NCBI GenBank assembly: GCA_023395615.1
Contig: JAEWYP010000072.1
Coordinates: 1 to 15,139, forward strand
Reading direction: 5' to 3'
Length of the DNA: 15,139 nt
Origin: Bacillota bacterium
GTDB taxonomy: Bacteria; Bacillota; Clostridia; Christensenellales; Aristaeellaceae
The notes below the pieces were generated by a model. It had not been told where the DNA came from, did no database searches, and saw only the letters and a list, made by a program, of their open reading frames with translations. Shown here one piece after another: positions 1 to 6,631 of the stretch (position 1 is its first letter; every line of letters begins with the position of its first letter). Made by a program: the position numbers and the translations under genes.

Positions 1-64
1 AAGTATTCATCATCTTAGCCATTAACTATTTTACCTGAAAAATTGTAGCATTAGGAAATATTAA

Positions 65-163
65 TGTCTCGAATCTGCCGAACGCTGGAAAGAACGCTTG
101 CGGGGGTTCCTTTCTGGCGCTGCGATCACGGTGTTGGGTTCTCTTTTCATGAGGTTACTATGA
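65..163 (+). other. Possible orphan C-terminal gene fragment
   Basis: This stretch reads without a stop from just after a TAA at 62-64 to a TGA at 161-163. The translation is protein-like: a charged stretch, ESAERWKERLRGFLSG, runs into a hydrophobic segment, AAITVLGSLFMRLL, as in the C-terminus of a small membrane protein. There is no ATG, GTG or ribosome binding site in this frame. It is therefore at best a decayed or truncated gene end, and could be chance. An ATG-initiated frame also crosses the region (64-258) but its product looks random. I do not recognise the family. Confidence 0.22.
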
Positions 164-214
164 ATTGGCCAGATGATACGACTTTCGCTATTTTCCAAAC
201 CCTCTATCACCATC

Positions 215-233
215 TGCTATATTGTACTATAAT
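215..233 (+). promoter_or_regulatory. Candidate promoter of the exported-protein gene
   Basis: Two overlapping -10-like elements lie 40 to 60 bases before the ATG at 277. TGCTATATT (215-223) is an extended -10, and a perfect TATAAT lies at 228-233. No good -35 is placed 16-18 bases upstream of either, so recognition would depend on the extended -10. An AGGAAAGG ribosome binding site follows at 257-264. Confidence 0.4.
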
Positions 234-276
234 ACATATACAAACCCATCAAACATAGGAAAGGACGGAATGACGG

Positions 277-918
277 ATGAAAAGTTGGGCAGTCCTGTTG
301 ATTGTCGTATGCCTGCTTATGGGCACGGGGGCCTGTGCTCAAACGATGTATCCCATGGCGCCGGATGTGCAGATGGATGCACTTGAGAACCTGTCGATCA
401 TGTGTACGGTGGATGCTTTTAACGCGGACGAAAAGACCATTGATGTGACACTGTACGTTCCTGAACTGTTTGAGGAAAAGGCATTGGCCGCGCTGCAACC
501 GGGGGATGTGGTTGTGAGCGATGGTGTCCCATGTACGATTGAAAATCTCCAGTATGACGATGGGTATAGCATCAGCATCAACGACGGAGAAGATTCGTAC
601 TCTGGCGAAGGCCTCTATTTTCATTGCGATTCGGATGGATACGCGCAGCAAATCGATTACGACGCGGGGATATACACCAAGCTTGGCAGCGAGACACTCC
701 AGCTCCCCGAACATTTCCTGTTCCTTGATGGCGTTAGGCCGGATACGGGTGAGCCGCTGGATCGCCCTGCCGTTCATTCACTGGCGGAGTTTATGACCCT
801 GATGGCGAAGGAAAAGGCAGAGGATGGTATCGGAATCACCTCGCAGAATGCCTACATCGTCTTTGACGAATCGGGCACTCCGGTACTGCTTAGCCGTTAC
901 TATGTGCCGTGGCAATGA
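277..918 (+). CDS. Exported protein of unknown function
   Basis: 213 residues, unrecognised. The N-terminus (residues 1-22) is a signal peptide: Lys2, a hydrophobic core of about 15 residues, then GTGACAQ. Cleavage after ACA by signal peptidase I fits. The cysteine sits in a poor lipobox (T-G-A-C), so a lipoprotein is possible but less likely. The mature part is acidic, rich in Asp, Glu and Tyr, with alternating hydrophobic segments and a QPGDVVVSDG turn, suggesting a small beta-rich extracellular domain. The start was chosen for the signal peptide and the AGGAAAGG at 257-264. An ATG at 270 is in another frame. It stands alone as a single-gene unit, with its own upstream promoter candidates and a strong hairpin downstream, pointing away from the catabolic locus. 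Coding confidence is good; function is unknown. Confidence 0.75.
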   Translation: MKSWAVLLIVVCLLMGTGACAQTMYPMAPDVQMDALENLSIMCTVDAFNADEKTIDVTLYVPELFEEKALAALQPGDVVVSDGVPCTIENLQYDDGYSISINDGEDSYSGEGLYFHCDSDGYAQQIDYDAGIYTKLGSETLQLPEHFLFLDGVRPDTGEPLDRPAVHSLAEFMTLMAKEKAEDGIGITSQNAYIVFDESGTPVLLSRYYVPWQ

Positions 919-933
919 TGAAAAAATGAAAGG

Positions 934-952
934 GGGGCTGTTTCGCAGCCCC
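934..952 (-). terminator. GC hairpin, terminator-like on the minus strand
   Basis: A seven-base-pair stem GGGGCTG/CAGCCCC closes a TTTCG loop. On the plus strand it is followed by GTAGCAAG, with no T run. On the minus strand it is followed by CCTTTCATTTTTT, which suits an intrinsic terminator for leftward transcripts such as read-through from the regulator gene ending at 1227. Confidence 0.45.
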
Positions 953-1009
953 GTAGCAAGAAAAACGAGCGGTCTGTGTTAAGAGTAAGACCCTGTACAG
1001 CGTGGAACG

Positions 1010-1055
1010 GCGGATAGGTTTCTGGAAAAGCTTCCAGAAACCTATCCGCTGTTTT
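1010..1055 (+). terminator. Perfect 18-bp hairpin, probable terminator
   Basis: GCGGATAGGTTTCTGGAA (1010-1027) pairs exactly with its reverse complement at 1032-1049 across a four-base loop, AAGC. TGTTTT follows on the plus strand, so it can terminate transcription of the exported-protein gene ending at 918, about 90 bases upstream. The stem is longer and more perfect than a typical terminator, so a small mobile or REP-like repeat is an alternative. From 1056 to 1226 I see no gene or further clear structure. Confidence 0.5.
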
Positions 1056-1226
1056 GATGGTAAAAAGAAACGATTTACAAATATGAAAGCAAGTATTAAA
1101 TGATATTGAATAAGTGTTTACAATGACATCACAACAGATACGATTATGGCTTTTACCGGCAGTAAGCGCTCGCGAAACATAGTTGGGATCTGTCTCCCGC
1201 GATGCAGAGTGCTCATTGCCTAAAAA

Positions 1227-3068
1227 TCAGTTGGAATCACTTGTTTCTCCGCCGCCCATGGCTTCTTCTGCCGGCAGGATGCTTACGTCTACACACTTTT
1301 GCAGCATCCGCCACAGGGTGGTACGGCTGATACCGAGGCGCTTTGCGGCGGTGGTCTGGTTGCCGCGCTCCTGCGCCAGTACCCGTTTGAGCATCTGCAG
1401 GTTCATTTCTTCCAGCGTCATGTCGTCGGCTGGCAGGGGGATAGCATCCTTCTTTTCTCCGAAGGTCAGAATTTCACGTTTCAGGATTTTGTAGATGCTG
1501 TCTGCCTTGATGTAAGGCTCGTTCGTAATCAGCACCAGTTCGTCCAGCACGCGCTTGAACTGGTCGTAATTATTCGGCCAGTCGTATGCCTCCAGGGCGC
1601 GAATGCCCTCCGGTTCCACACCGATAATTTCCTTGGCGTATTTCATGTTCAGGGTGCTGATGTACAGGCTGGCCAGGTGGGGGATTGCTTCCCGGTTGCT
1701 GCGCATGGAGGGCATCGTCACCACCAGGCAGGAGAACCACTCGATCAGCTTGCGTGCCCGATCATCCATCACGCTGTCGCCCTCGGCGGGGCTGCTGAAG
1801 AGGAGACGGTTGCGTACGTGAATGTCCATATCCTTAATCATCATAAACAGTTCCAGAAACTGCTTGTCCGTAAGCGCTTTGATGTTCTTAAAATGAATGG
1901 TGATGTCCGTGTCCGTCAGCGGCGAGTACTTGTTTTCGATCAGAAAATTCCAACCGCGGGAGTGCAGCTGCGCGCAGTCGATAATCACCAGCGGGGCGTG
2001 GCTTAGCGTGCTGTGGCTGTATAGCAGGCGGACCATCGGGTCCTTGCCGGTGCCAAACTCGCCTGTAATGCAGATGGCTTCCCGGCTCTGAGCGTACTGG
2101 TCAATGTCCAGCCCTTCCGCCGAGGCGGAGCGGGTGATGCCGTAAAAACTGTTGAAAAACCGGTCAATCGCTTCTTCTTTATCAACATAATATACGCCGT
2201 ATTTTTGCATAGACAGCACGGTTTTCACGGTGCTCAGGTTATAAACCACGTAGGTCTGCTCGTTAATGTCCACTGTTTTTCCGCTGATGCTAAAAAACCG
2301 GCTGCCTGCCTCGCACACGAAGCGCTTGTGCCCTTCCGCGAGAATTGGGGCCTGCGCCGCCGCGATGCGCTCCGTCACCTTTTCCGGCAGGGGCTCCACG
2401 CAGGTGCTGTACTGCTGGCGGCCTTCGCTGTCCAGCACCAGCAGCTGCTGGGCCTGGGCCTGCGTGATCCCTTTAAAGAAACGGGCCCGGTCGCGCAGCT
2501 GGCGGTACACATTGCTGGTTTTTACCGCCTGATCCAGCGCGTCCTCCATGCTTTCCGCGCCGGAATTAATCAGCATCGCGGGTAGGCCGAAGCGCTGCGC
2601 GGTGGAGTTGGCAATCATATCGCACAGCACCATGGAGTAGCCTTCCCGGCTCAGCCGGGCCACCAGCGCGCGGGCGTCCGCTTCGTTGTTAATCGTGAAG
2701 ATATCCAGATGGTATTGCAGAATATCGCATAAAAACTGCGCGTTTCGCGTAATGGCCGGGAATCCGACAATGGCGAACCGGCCTTTGCCGATCTTGGCAA
2801 GGTTGATGGCGCGCAGGATGTCGTAGGCGGAAATGGGGATTTCCACGACCGGAAGATCACTTTTCCGGCGGATCATCTCGGCGGTGCCGCCGCGTGACAC
2901 AATCACGTCGAAATCGTCGATGGAGTAGCGGCCCGCGATGGCGGCGCCGCTGTCCAGATCGCCCACGAAAGCGGTCAGGCTGATGTCGTCCCGCTTTTCC
3001 GCGGCGGCGCGCATCATATTTACCATGCCTTCGTAGGGCGCAATCCCCAGTACTTTCACCTTTTCCAT
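1227..3068 (-). CDS. PrpR-N / degenerate AAA+ / Fis-HTH transcriptional regulator
   Basis: 613 residues in the architecture of bacterial enhancer-binding proteins. A PrpR-type ligand-sensing domain (about 5-185) and a PAS-like linker (about 200-285) are followed by an AAA+ region (about 305-515) and a Fis-type HTH (about 553-590, with GNQTTAAKRLGISRTTLWRML). Walker A is intact (GEFGTGK, 336-342). The GAFTGA sigma-54 contact loop is absent, and the Walker B position reads IHFKN (391-395) instead of a hydrophobic stretch ending in DE. The sensor II region, YDWPNNYDQFKRV (495-507), persists. It probably binds DNA and a sugar-acid ligand but neither hydrolyses ATP normally nor activates sigma-54. 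It is divergent from the acid-sugar operon and is very likely its regulator. AGGGAG lies 12 bases before the start. The domain call is firm; the ligand is unknown. Confidence 0.88.
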   Translation of the reverse strand: MEKVKVLGIAPYEGMVNMMRAAAEKRDDISLTAFVGDLDSGAAIAGRYSIDDFDVIVSRGGTAEMIRRKSDLPVVEIPISAYDILRAINLAKIGKGRFAIVGFPAITRNAQFLCDILQYHLDIFTINNEADARALVARLSREGYSMVLCDMIANSTAQRFGLPAMLINSGAESMEDALDQAVKTSNVYRQLRDRARFFKGITQAQAQQLLVLDSEGRQQYSTCVEPLPEKVTERIAAAQAPILAEGHKRFVCEAGSRFFSISGKTVDINEQTYVVYNLSTVKTVLSMQKYGVYYVDKEEAIDRFFNSFYGITRSASAEGLDIDQYAQSREAICITGEFGTGKDPMVRLLYSHSTLSHAPLVIIDCAQLHSRGWNFLIENKYSPLTDTDITIHFKNIKALTDKQFLELFMMIKDMDIHVRNRLLFSSPAEGDSVMDDRARKLIEWFSCLVVTMPSMRSNREAIPHLASLYISTLNMKYAKEIIGVEPEGIRALEAYDWPNNYDQFKRVLDELVLITNEPYIKADSIYKILKREILTFGEKKDAIPLPADDMTLEEMNLQMLKRVLAQERGNQTTAAKRLGISRTTLWRMLQKCVDVSILPAEEAMGGGETSDSN

Positions 3069-3094
3069 GATTAAGCCATCTCCCTGCTGTACTG

Positions 3095-3106
3095 TTCACT
3101 AATGAA
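3095..3106. promoter_or_regulatory. Candidate operator A (TTCA-N4-TGAA palindrome)
   Basis: TTCACTAATGAA has perfect four-base inverted arms. It matches 10 of 12 bases of the palindrome TTCATTTATGAA at 3283-3294. A longer exact inverted repeat also starts here: TGTTCACT (3093-3100) and AGTGAACA (3137-3144). Binding by the divergent Fis-HTH regulator is inferred. Confidence 0.42.
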
Positions 3107-3115
3107 ATTATAACA
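3107..3115 (-). promoter_or_regulatory. Regulator promoter (extended -10)
   Basis: On the minus strand the sequence reads TGTTATAAT, a TG-N element directly before a perfect TATAAT (3112 down to 3107). The -35 position is weak (TTTCAT at 3135-3130 with 17-base spacing). Transcription would begin near 3100, about 30 bases before the regulator ATG. The TTCACTAATGAA palindrome lies across the predicted start, and the TGAAA/TTTCA element at 3131-3149 covers the -35 zone, which fits autoregulation. Confidence 0.55.
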
Positions 3116-3130
3116 CATCACATTGTGAAA

Positions 3131-3149
3131 TGAAACAGTGAACATTTCA
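3131..3149. promoter_or_regulatory. Candidate operator B (TGAAA-N9-TTTCA)
   Basis: TGAAACAGTGAACATTTCA has five-base inverted ends. Its last 11 bases, TGAACATTTCA, differ at one position from TGAACGTTTCA at 3291-3301 in front of the kinase gene. It lies between the two divergent promoters, where a shared regulator would be expected to bind. Confidence 0.42.
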
Positions 3150-3189
3150 AAATTAAACGATTATGAGGGAAACTCGTTGTCGCATTTGG

Positions 3190-3218
3190 TTGTTTATTCC
3201 CCGAATGTATGATATTAT
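3190..3218 (+). promoter_or_regulatory. Sigma-A-type promoter of the acid-sugar operon
   Basis: TTGTTT (3190-3195) and TATTAT (3213-3218) are separated by exactly 17 bases. TG at 3210-3211 makes the -10 extended (TGATATTAT). Transcription should start near 3225, leaving a leader of about 90 bases before the kinase ATG. I found no GG-N10-GC sigma-54 element between 3150 and 3313, consistent with the regulator's missing GAFTGA loop. Confidence 0.65.
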
Positions 3219-3232
3219 GTCTCCGAACTTAG

Positions 3233-3269
3233 AAATGCCGCTCATTATCACCCGATAGGGACGGCGTTT
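3233..3269 (+). other. Structured 5' leader hairpin of the operon
   Basis: AAATGCCG (3233-3240) pairs with CGGCGTTT (3262-3269) in an eight-base-pair stem with one G-U pair. A nested TATC/GATA stem (3246-3249, 3254-3257) with an ACCC loop lies inside. No T run follows, so it is not an intrinsic terminator. It could stabilise the 5' end of the mRNA or hold a regulatory site. It matches no riboswitch I recognise. Confidence 0.3.
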
Positions 3270-3282
3270 GGTCTTAGAATGT

Positions 3283-3301
3283 TTCATTTATGAACGTTTC
3301 A
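3283..3301. promoter_or_regulatory. Candidate operator C in the operon leader
   Basis: The sequence TTCATTTATGAACGTTTCA joins a TTCA-N4-TGAA palindrome (3283-3294, like operator A) to TGAACGTTTCA (3291-3301, one mismatch from the end of operator B). It lies about 60 bases downstream of the predicted transcription start and abuts AGGAG. A protein bound here could block elongation, loop to operator B, or affect ribosome access. Confidence 0.42.
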
Positions 3302-3313
3302 GGAGCGTGAGGT

Positions 3314-4567
3314 ATGCAGCTTCTAATCATCGCGGATGACTTTACAGGCGCGCTGGATGTAAGCGTTCAGTTTGCCCCCTACGACGTGAAACTGAAAGTA
3401 ATCACGGGGAGCGTGATTGCGGAGGAACTGTTCGCACAGGAGGGTGTGGATATCCTCGTGGTGGATACGGAAACCCGGCATCAGTCGCCGCAGGCCGCCG
3501 CCGACGCGGTGAACGGGCTGATGTGGATGGCCAAACGCTATTCGGTCGGCCATGTGTACGTGAAGGTGGATTCCGGGCTGCGAGGCAATGTAGGGGTAAC
3601 GTTGTCTTCGGCGCTTACGGCCAGCGGGGAAAACTTTCTTGCGTTTGCGCCCGCGTTTCCGGAGATGCGGCGGGTCACGGAGGGCGGCGTGCAGTTTTGG
3701 GACGGTACGCCCATCCACCAGAGCGCTTTTCGGGAGGACCCTTTTGACCCGGTACGGGACGCCAACATTGCCGACCTGTTCCGCGGCTGCGCGGTGGATA
3801 CCCGGCTGTACGCGCGAAACATTGCGTACGATACCGCCGTTACCGCGCCCACCGTGGGGATTTTCGATGTTTGCGACAATGGGGATTTTACCCGGATCGC
3901 GGATCACCTGCAGGCAAACGGGCAGATGAAACTGCTGGCCGGATGCGCGGCCTTTGCCGCCGTTTATCCCGCCCTGTTCCGTCTGCCGGCGCGCGTTTCG
4001 GCGGAACCGCTGCCCAGCCACGCGTTGCTGGTGCTGTGTGGCAGCCTGAACGCGATGGCGCGTAAACAGCTGGCGTTCGCGGAAAGCCAGGGGTTTGAGA
4101 AAATTACACTGACCCGCAGGCAGCAGGCGGAACCTTCGCTGCTTGGAACCGGGGAGGGTGAAACGCTGCTGAACCGCCTTGCCGACGCGCTGAACGGGGA
4201 ACGGAACGTGATTCTGGAAACGTCCGCGATCGGCGATCGGTCATCCGCAAAGCTGTGGCCCGCCGACCGGGAGAGCAAGCAGAAGGTAAGCGATGCGATT
4301 GCCACCCGCATGGGCGAAGTGCTGTGCGCCCTGTTGCAACGGGGGTGCCTGAACGGGTACACTACCATGGTCGTGGGCGGCGATACCCTGCTTGGGGTGA
4401 TGCGGCAGCTGGGTTATCCCGAAATTACCGTGCGGCAAGAGATCGAACCCGGTATTGTCCTGTTTACGATCGAGCATCAGGGGCGTGTGAACTGGATGAT
4501 CAGCAAGGCCGGAAGCTTCGGCGATTTTGAACTGCTGCACCGGATGACCGCACAGCCGGTTCGATAA
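3314..4567 (+). CDS. Four-carbon acid sugar kinase (DUF1537/OtnK-DtnK family)
   Basis: 417 residues, a full-length member of the two-domain family that phosphorylates four-carbon sugar acids with ATP. Visible motifs are ADDFTGA (7-13), DTETRH (51-56), KVDSGLRGN (84-92, where relatives usually have DSTLRGN), PAFPEMRRVTEGG (113-125), VLCGSLN (240-246), VGGDTLLGV (354-362), EPG (378-380) and KAGSFG (398-403). The C-terminal motifs form the nucleotide-binding part. Known members include D-threonate kinase and erythronate or threonate kinases acting with PdxA2- or OtnC-type partners. A pdxA2-type gene in the same operon favours a threonate-like 4-phosphate product, but the stereochemistry cannot be read from sequence. 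It is the first gene after the operon promoter. AGGAG at 3301-3305 lies eight bases before the ATG. Confidence 0.9.
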   Translation: MQLLIIADDFTGALDVSVQFAPYDVKLKVITGSVIAEELFAQEGVDILVVDTETRHQSPQAAADAVNGLMWMAKRYSVGHVYVKVDSGLRGNVGVTLSSALTASGENFLAFAPAFPEMRRVTEGGVQFWDGTPIHQSAFREDPFDPVRDANIADLFRGCAVDTRLYARNIAYDTAVTAPTVGIFDVCDNGDFTRIADHLQANGQMKLLAGCAAFAAVYPALFRLPARVSAEPLPSHALLVLCGSLNAMARKQLAFAESQGFEKITLTRRQQAEPSLLGTGEGETLLNRLADALNGERNVILETSAIGDRSSAKLWPADRESKQKVSDAIATRMGEVLCALLQRGCLNGYTTMVVGGDTLLGVMRQLGYPEITVRQEIEPGIVLFTIEHQGRVNWMISKAGSFGDFELLHRMTAQPVR

Positions 4568-4580
4568 AGGGGGAACCAGA

Positions 4581-5738
4581 ATGAGCGCACTTCTAAAAAT
4601 GCCCGGGCAGGTTCGCTTCGGGAACGACTGCGAGCAGGCATTGCAGGCTTTCGCGGCCGGATACCGTAAAATATGCGTTTTTACGGACCGGGCGGTGATC
4701 GGCACCAAAGGCGCGCAGAAGATGCTGGGCGCGCTGGCGCAGGCGGGGCTGGACGTGTTTACGCTGGATGAGCTGCATCCGGAGCCGACCTACCGGCAGG
4801 CGCAGGAAACCGTGGACGCGTTTTTAACGTCTGGCGCGGACCTGATCGTCGCCATCGGCGGGGGCAGCGTGATGGACATCGCCAAGTTGGCGTCGATTGC
4901 CTCGGGCGAAGGTTGCACCGTGGAGAAACTGCTGGATAACCCATCCATGGGCCGCAAAACCGTGCCGACGGTGATGATCCCCACCACGGCGGGCACAGGC
5001 GCGGAAGCCACGCCCAACAGCATCGTAACCGTGCCCGAGAAGGGCTTGAAAATCGGGATTGTGAACGAGCAGATGATCGCCGATCTGGTGCTGCTGGACG
5101 GGGATATGATCGCGGAACTGCCCGCGCCCATTGCCGCCGCGACTGGGGTAGACGCGCTGTGCCACGCGATCGAATGCTACACATCCCGCAAGGCGACGGC
5201 GTTCAGCAACCTGTACGCGTTGGAGGCGCTGCGGCTGATCTTTGCCAATCTGGAGCAGGCCTGCCTCAACCCCGACGCCCGCGAGGCGAAAAACGCGATG
5301 CTGCTGGCTGCTTTTTACGGCGGCGTCGCCATCACCGCTTCCGGTACGACGGCCGTGCACGCGTTAAGCTATCCGCTGGGGGGTCGCTACCACATCCCGC
5401 ACGGCATTTCCAACGCCATTATGTTGATGCCGGTGATGCGCTTTAACGCCCCGGCCTGCGTGCCCGCCTTTGCCCGGGCGATGGACGCCGTTTCGCCCCT
5501 GCCGGGCTTGAGCGACGCGGAAAAGGCCGAACAGTTTTTATGGCGGATGCAGGCGTTGCTGAACGCGGTGCATATTCCCACCACGCTTAAGGAGTATCAT
5601 GTTGGCATCGAAGAACTGGAACCGCTGGTGGAAGCCGGTATGGCCGTGCAGCGGCTGCTGGTGAACAATCCCCGGCCGGTCACGGCGGAGGATGCGCGCG
5701 CCCTGTACCTGCAGGTACTGGAGGAGGGAAAAGCATGA
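4581..5738 (+). CDS. Iron-containing (group III) alcohol dehydrogenase
   Basis: 385 residues, the normal family length. The N-terminal nucleotide-binding domain has GGGSVMD (93-99) and PTTAGTGAE (134-142). The C-terminal helical domain carries all four expected metal ligands: Asp191 and His195 (GVDALCHAIE), His260 (TAVHALSYP) and His274 (HIPHG). The enzyme should interconvert an alcohol and an aldehyde or ketone with NAD(P) and Fe2+ or Zn2+. Its substrate is unknown; by context it may be a hydroxy-acid or hydroxy-aldehyde intermediate. It starts 13 bases after the kinase stop, with AAGGGGG seven bases before the ATG. Its stop overlaps the next start as ATGA, so translation of the two is probably coupled. 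Confidence 0.92.
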   Translation: MSALLKMPGQVRFGNDCEQALQAFAAGYRKICVFTDRAVIGTKGAQKMLGALAQAGLDVFTLDELHPEPTYRQAQETVDAFLTSGADLIVAIGGGSVMDIAKLASIASGEGCTVEKLLDNPSMGRKTVPTVMIPTTAGTGAEATPNSIVTVPEKGLKIGIVNEQMIADLVLLDGDMIAELPAPIAAATGVDALCHAIECYTSRKATAFSNLYALEALRLIFANLEQACLNPDAREAKNAMLLAAFYGGVAITASGTTAVHALSYPLGGRYHIPHGISNAIMLMPVMRFNAPACVPAFARAMDAVSPLPGLSDAEKAEQFLWRMQALLNAVHIPTTLKEYHVGIEELEPLVEAGMAVQRLLVNNPRPVTAEDARALYLQVLEEGKA

Positions 5739-6631
5739 AAGAGCTTGGCGGTATCATCGTACCCATCGTAACCCCGATGTACGAGGACGAGAGCGTCAAT
5801 CTGGATGCGCTTCGCGTGCAGATTGACCGTTTGATCGCGGCGGGGGTGCACGGCATCTTCTGCTTTGGCACCAACGGCGAGGCTTATATCCTGACCGACG
5901 AGGAAAAGGAAGCCGTGCTGGAGGCGACCGTGGAGCAGGTGAACGGCCGTGTGCCGGTCTACGCGGGCACAGGCTGCGTAAGCACGAACGCGACCATCCG
6001 GATGAGCCGGCGCGCCAAAGCGATCGGCGCGGACGCCCTTTCCGTGATTACGCCGTGGTTTGCCGCCGCCTCGCAGGCGGACCTGTACGAGCATTACCGG
6101 GCCTTGGCGCAGGCGGTGGACCTGCCGATCATCCTGTACAACATTCCGGCGCGCACCGGGAACGCGCTGGCCCCCGCCACGGTGGAAAAACTGGCGCAAA
6201 TCGCCAATATCGTGGGCGTGAAGGACAGCAGCGGAAACTTTGACAACATGCTGCAATACATCGAAAAAACCCGGGACGTTCCGGGCTTCCGCGTGCTTTC
6301 CGGCAATGATTCGCTGATTCTGTGGAACCTGCTGGCGGGCGGAAGCGGCGCGGTGGCGGGATGCGCCAACGTGTTCCCTAAAACCATGGCTTCTATCTAC
6401 GATCATTTTATGGCTGGCGATATTCAATCGGCGCGCGTTGCGCAGGACGCGATTCGCGGTTTCCGCGACACGTTCCGGTACGGCAACCCCAACACCATCG
6501 TGAAAACGGCGGTGGGGTTGCAGGGCTATCCTGTGGGCAAGTGCCGCAAACCCTTTGATTCCCTAAGCGACGAGGGGATTGCCGCCGTGCGGGCCGCCCT
6601 GCTGGACGCCGCCGGAAAGGGCGTGTGCTGA
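5735..6631 (+). CDS. DapA/NanA-family class I aldolase (DHDPS-like)
   Basis: 298 residues, a complete TIM-barrel pyruvate aldolase or synthase of the dihydrodipicolinate synthase family. The Schiff-base lysine is Lys163 (GVKDSSG), the catalytic tyrosine Tyr135 (YNIPARTG), and Arg140 matches the carboxylate-binding arginine of true DHDPS. The usual GTTGE pocket reads GTNGE (45-49), losing the second threonine of the DHDPS proton relay. With its place in a catabolic operon, this argues against lysine biosynthesis and for cleavage of a 2-keto-3-deoxy or 4-hydroxy-2-oxo acid to pyruvate plus an aldehyde. Its ATG overlaps the dehydrogenase TGA, and its own TGA overlaps the next gene's upstream GTG. 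N-acetylneuraminate lyase activity is possible given the sialidase-fold gene downstream, but the motif is more DHDPS-like. Confidence 0.88.
   Translation: MKELGGIIVPIVTPMYEDESVNLDALRVQIDRLIAAGVHGIFCFGTNGEAYILTDEEKEAVLEATVEQVNGRVPVYAGTGCVSTNATIRMSRRAKAIGADALSVITPWFAAASQADLYEHYRALAQAVDLPIILYNIPARTGNALAPATVEKLAQIANIVGVKDSSGNFDNMLQYIEKTRDVPGFRVLSGNDSLILWNLLAGGSGAVAGCANVFPKTMASIYDHFMAGDIQSARVAQDAIRGFRDTFRYGNPNTIVKTAVGLQGYPVGKCRKPFDSLSDEGIAAVRAALLDAAGKGVC

Noticed and set aside
3150..3313. Sigma-54 (-24/-12) promoter for the operon
   Set aside because: No GG-N10-GC arrangement was found, while a 17-base-spaced sigma-A promoter with extended -10 is present.
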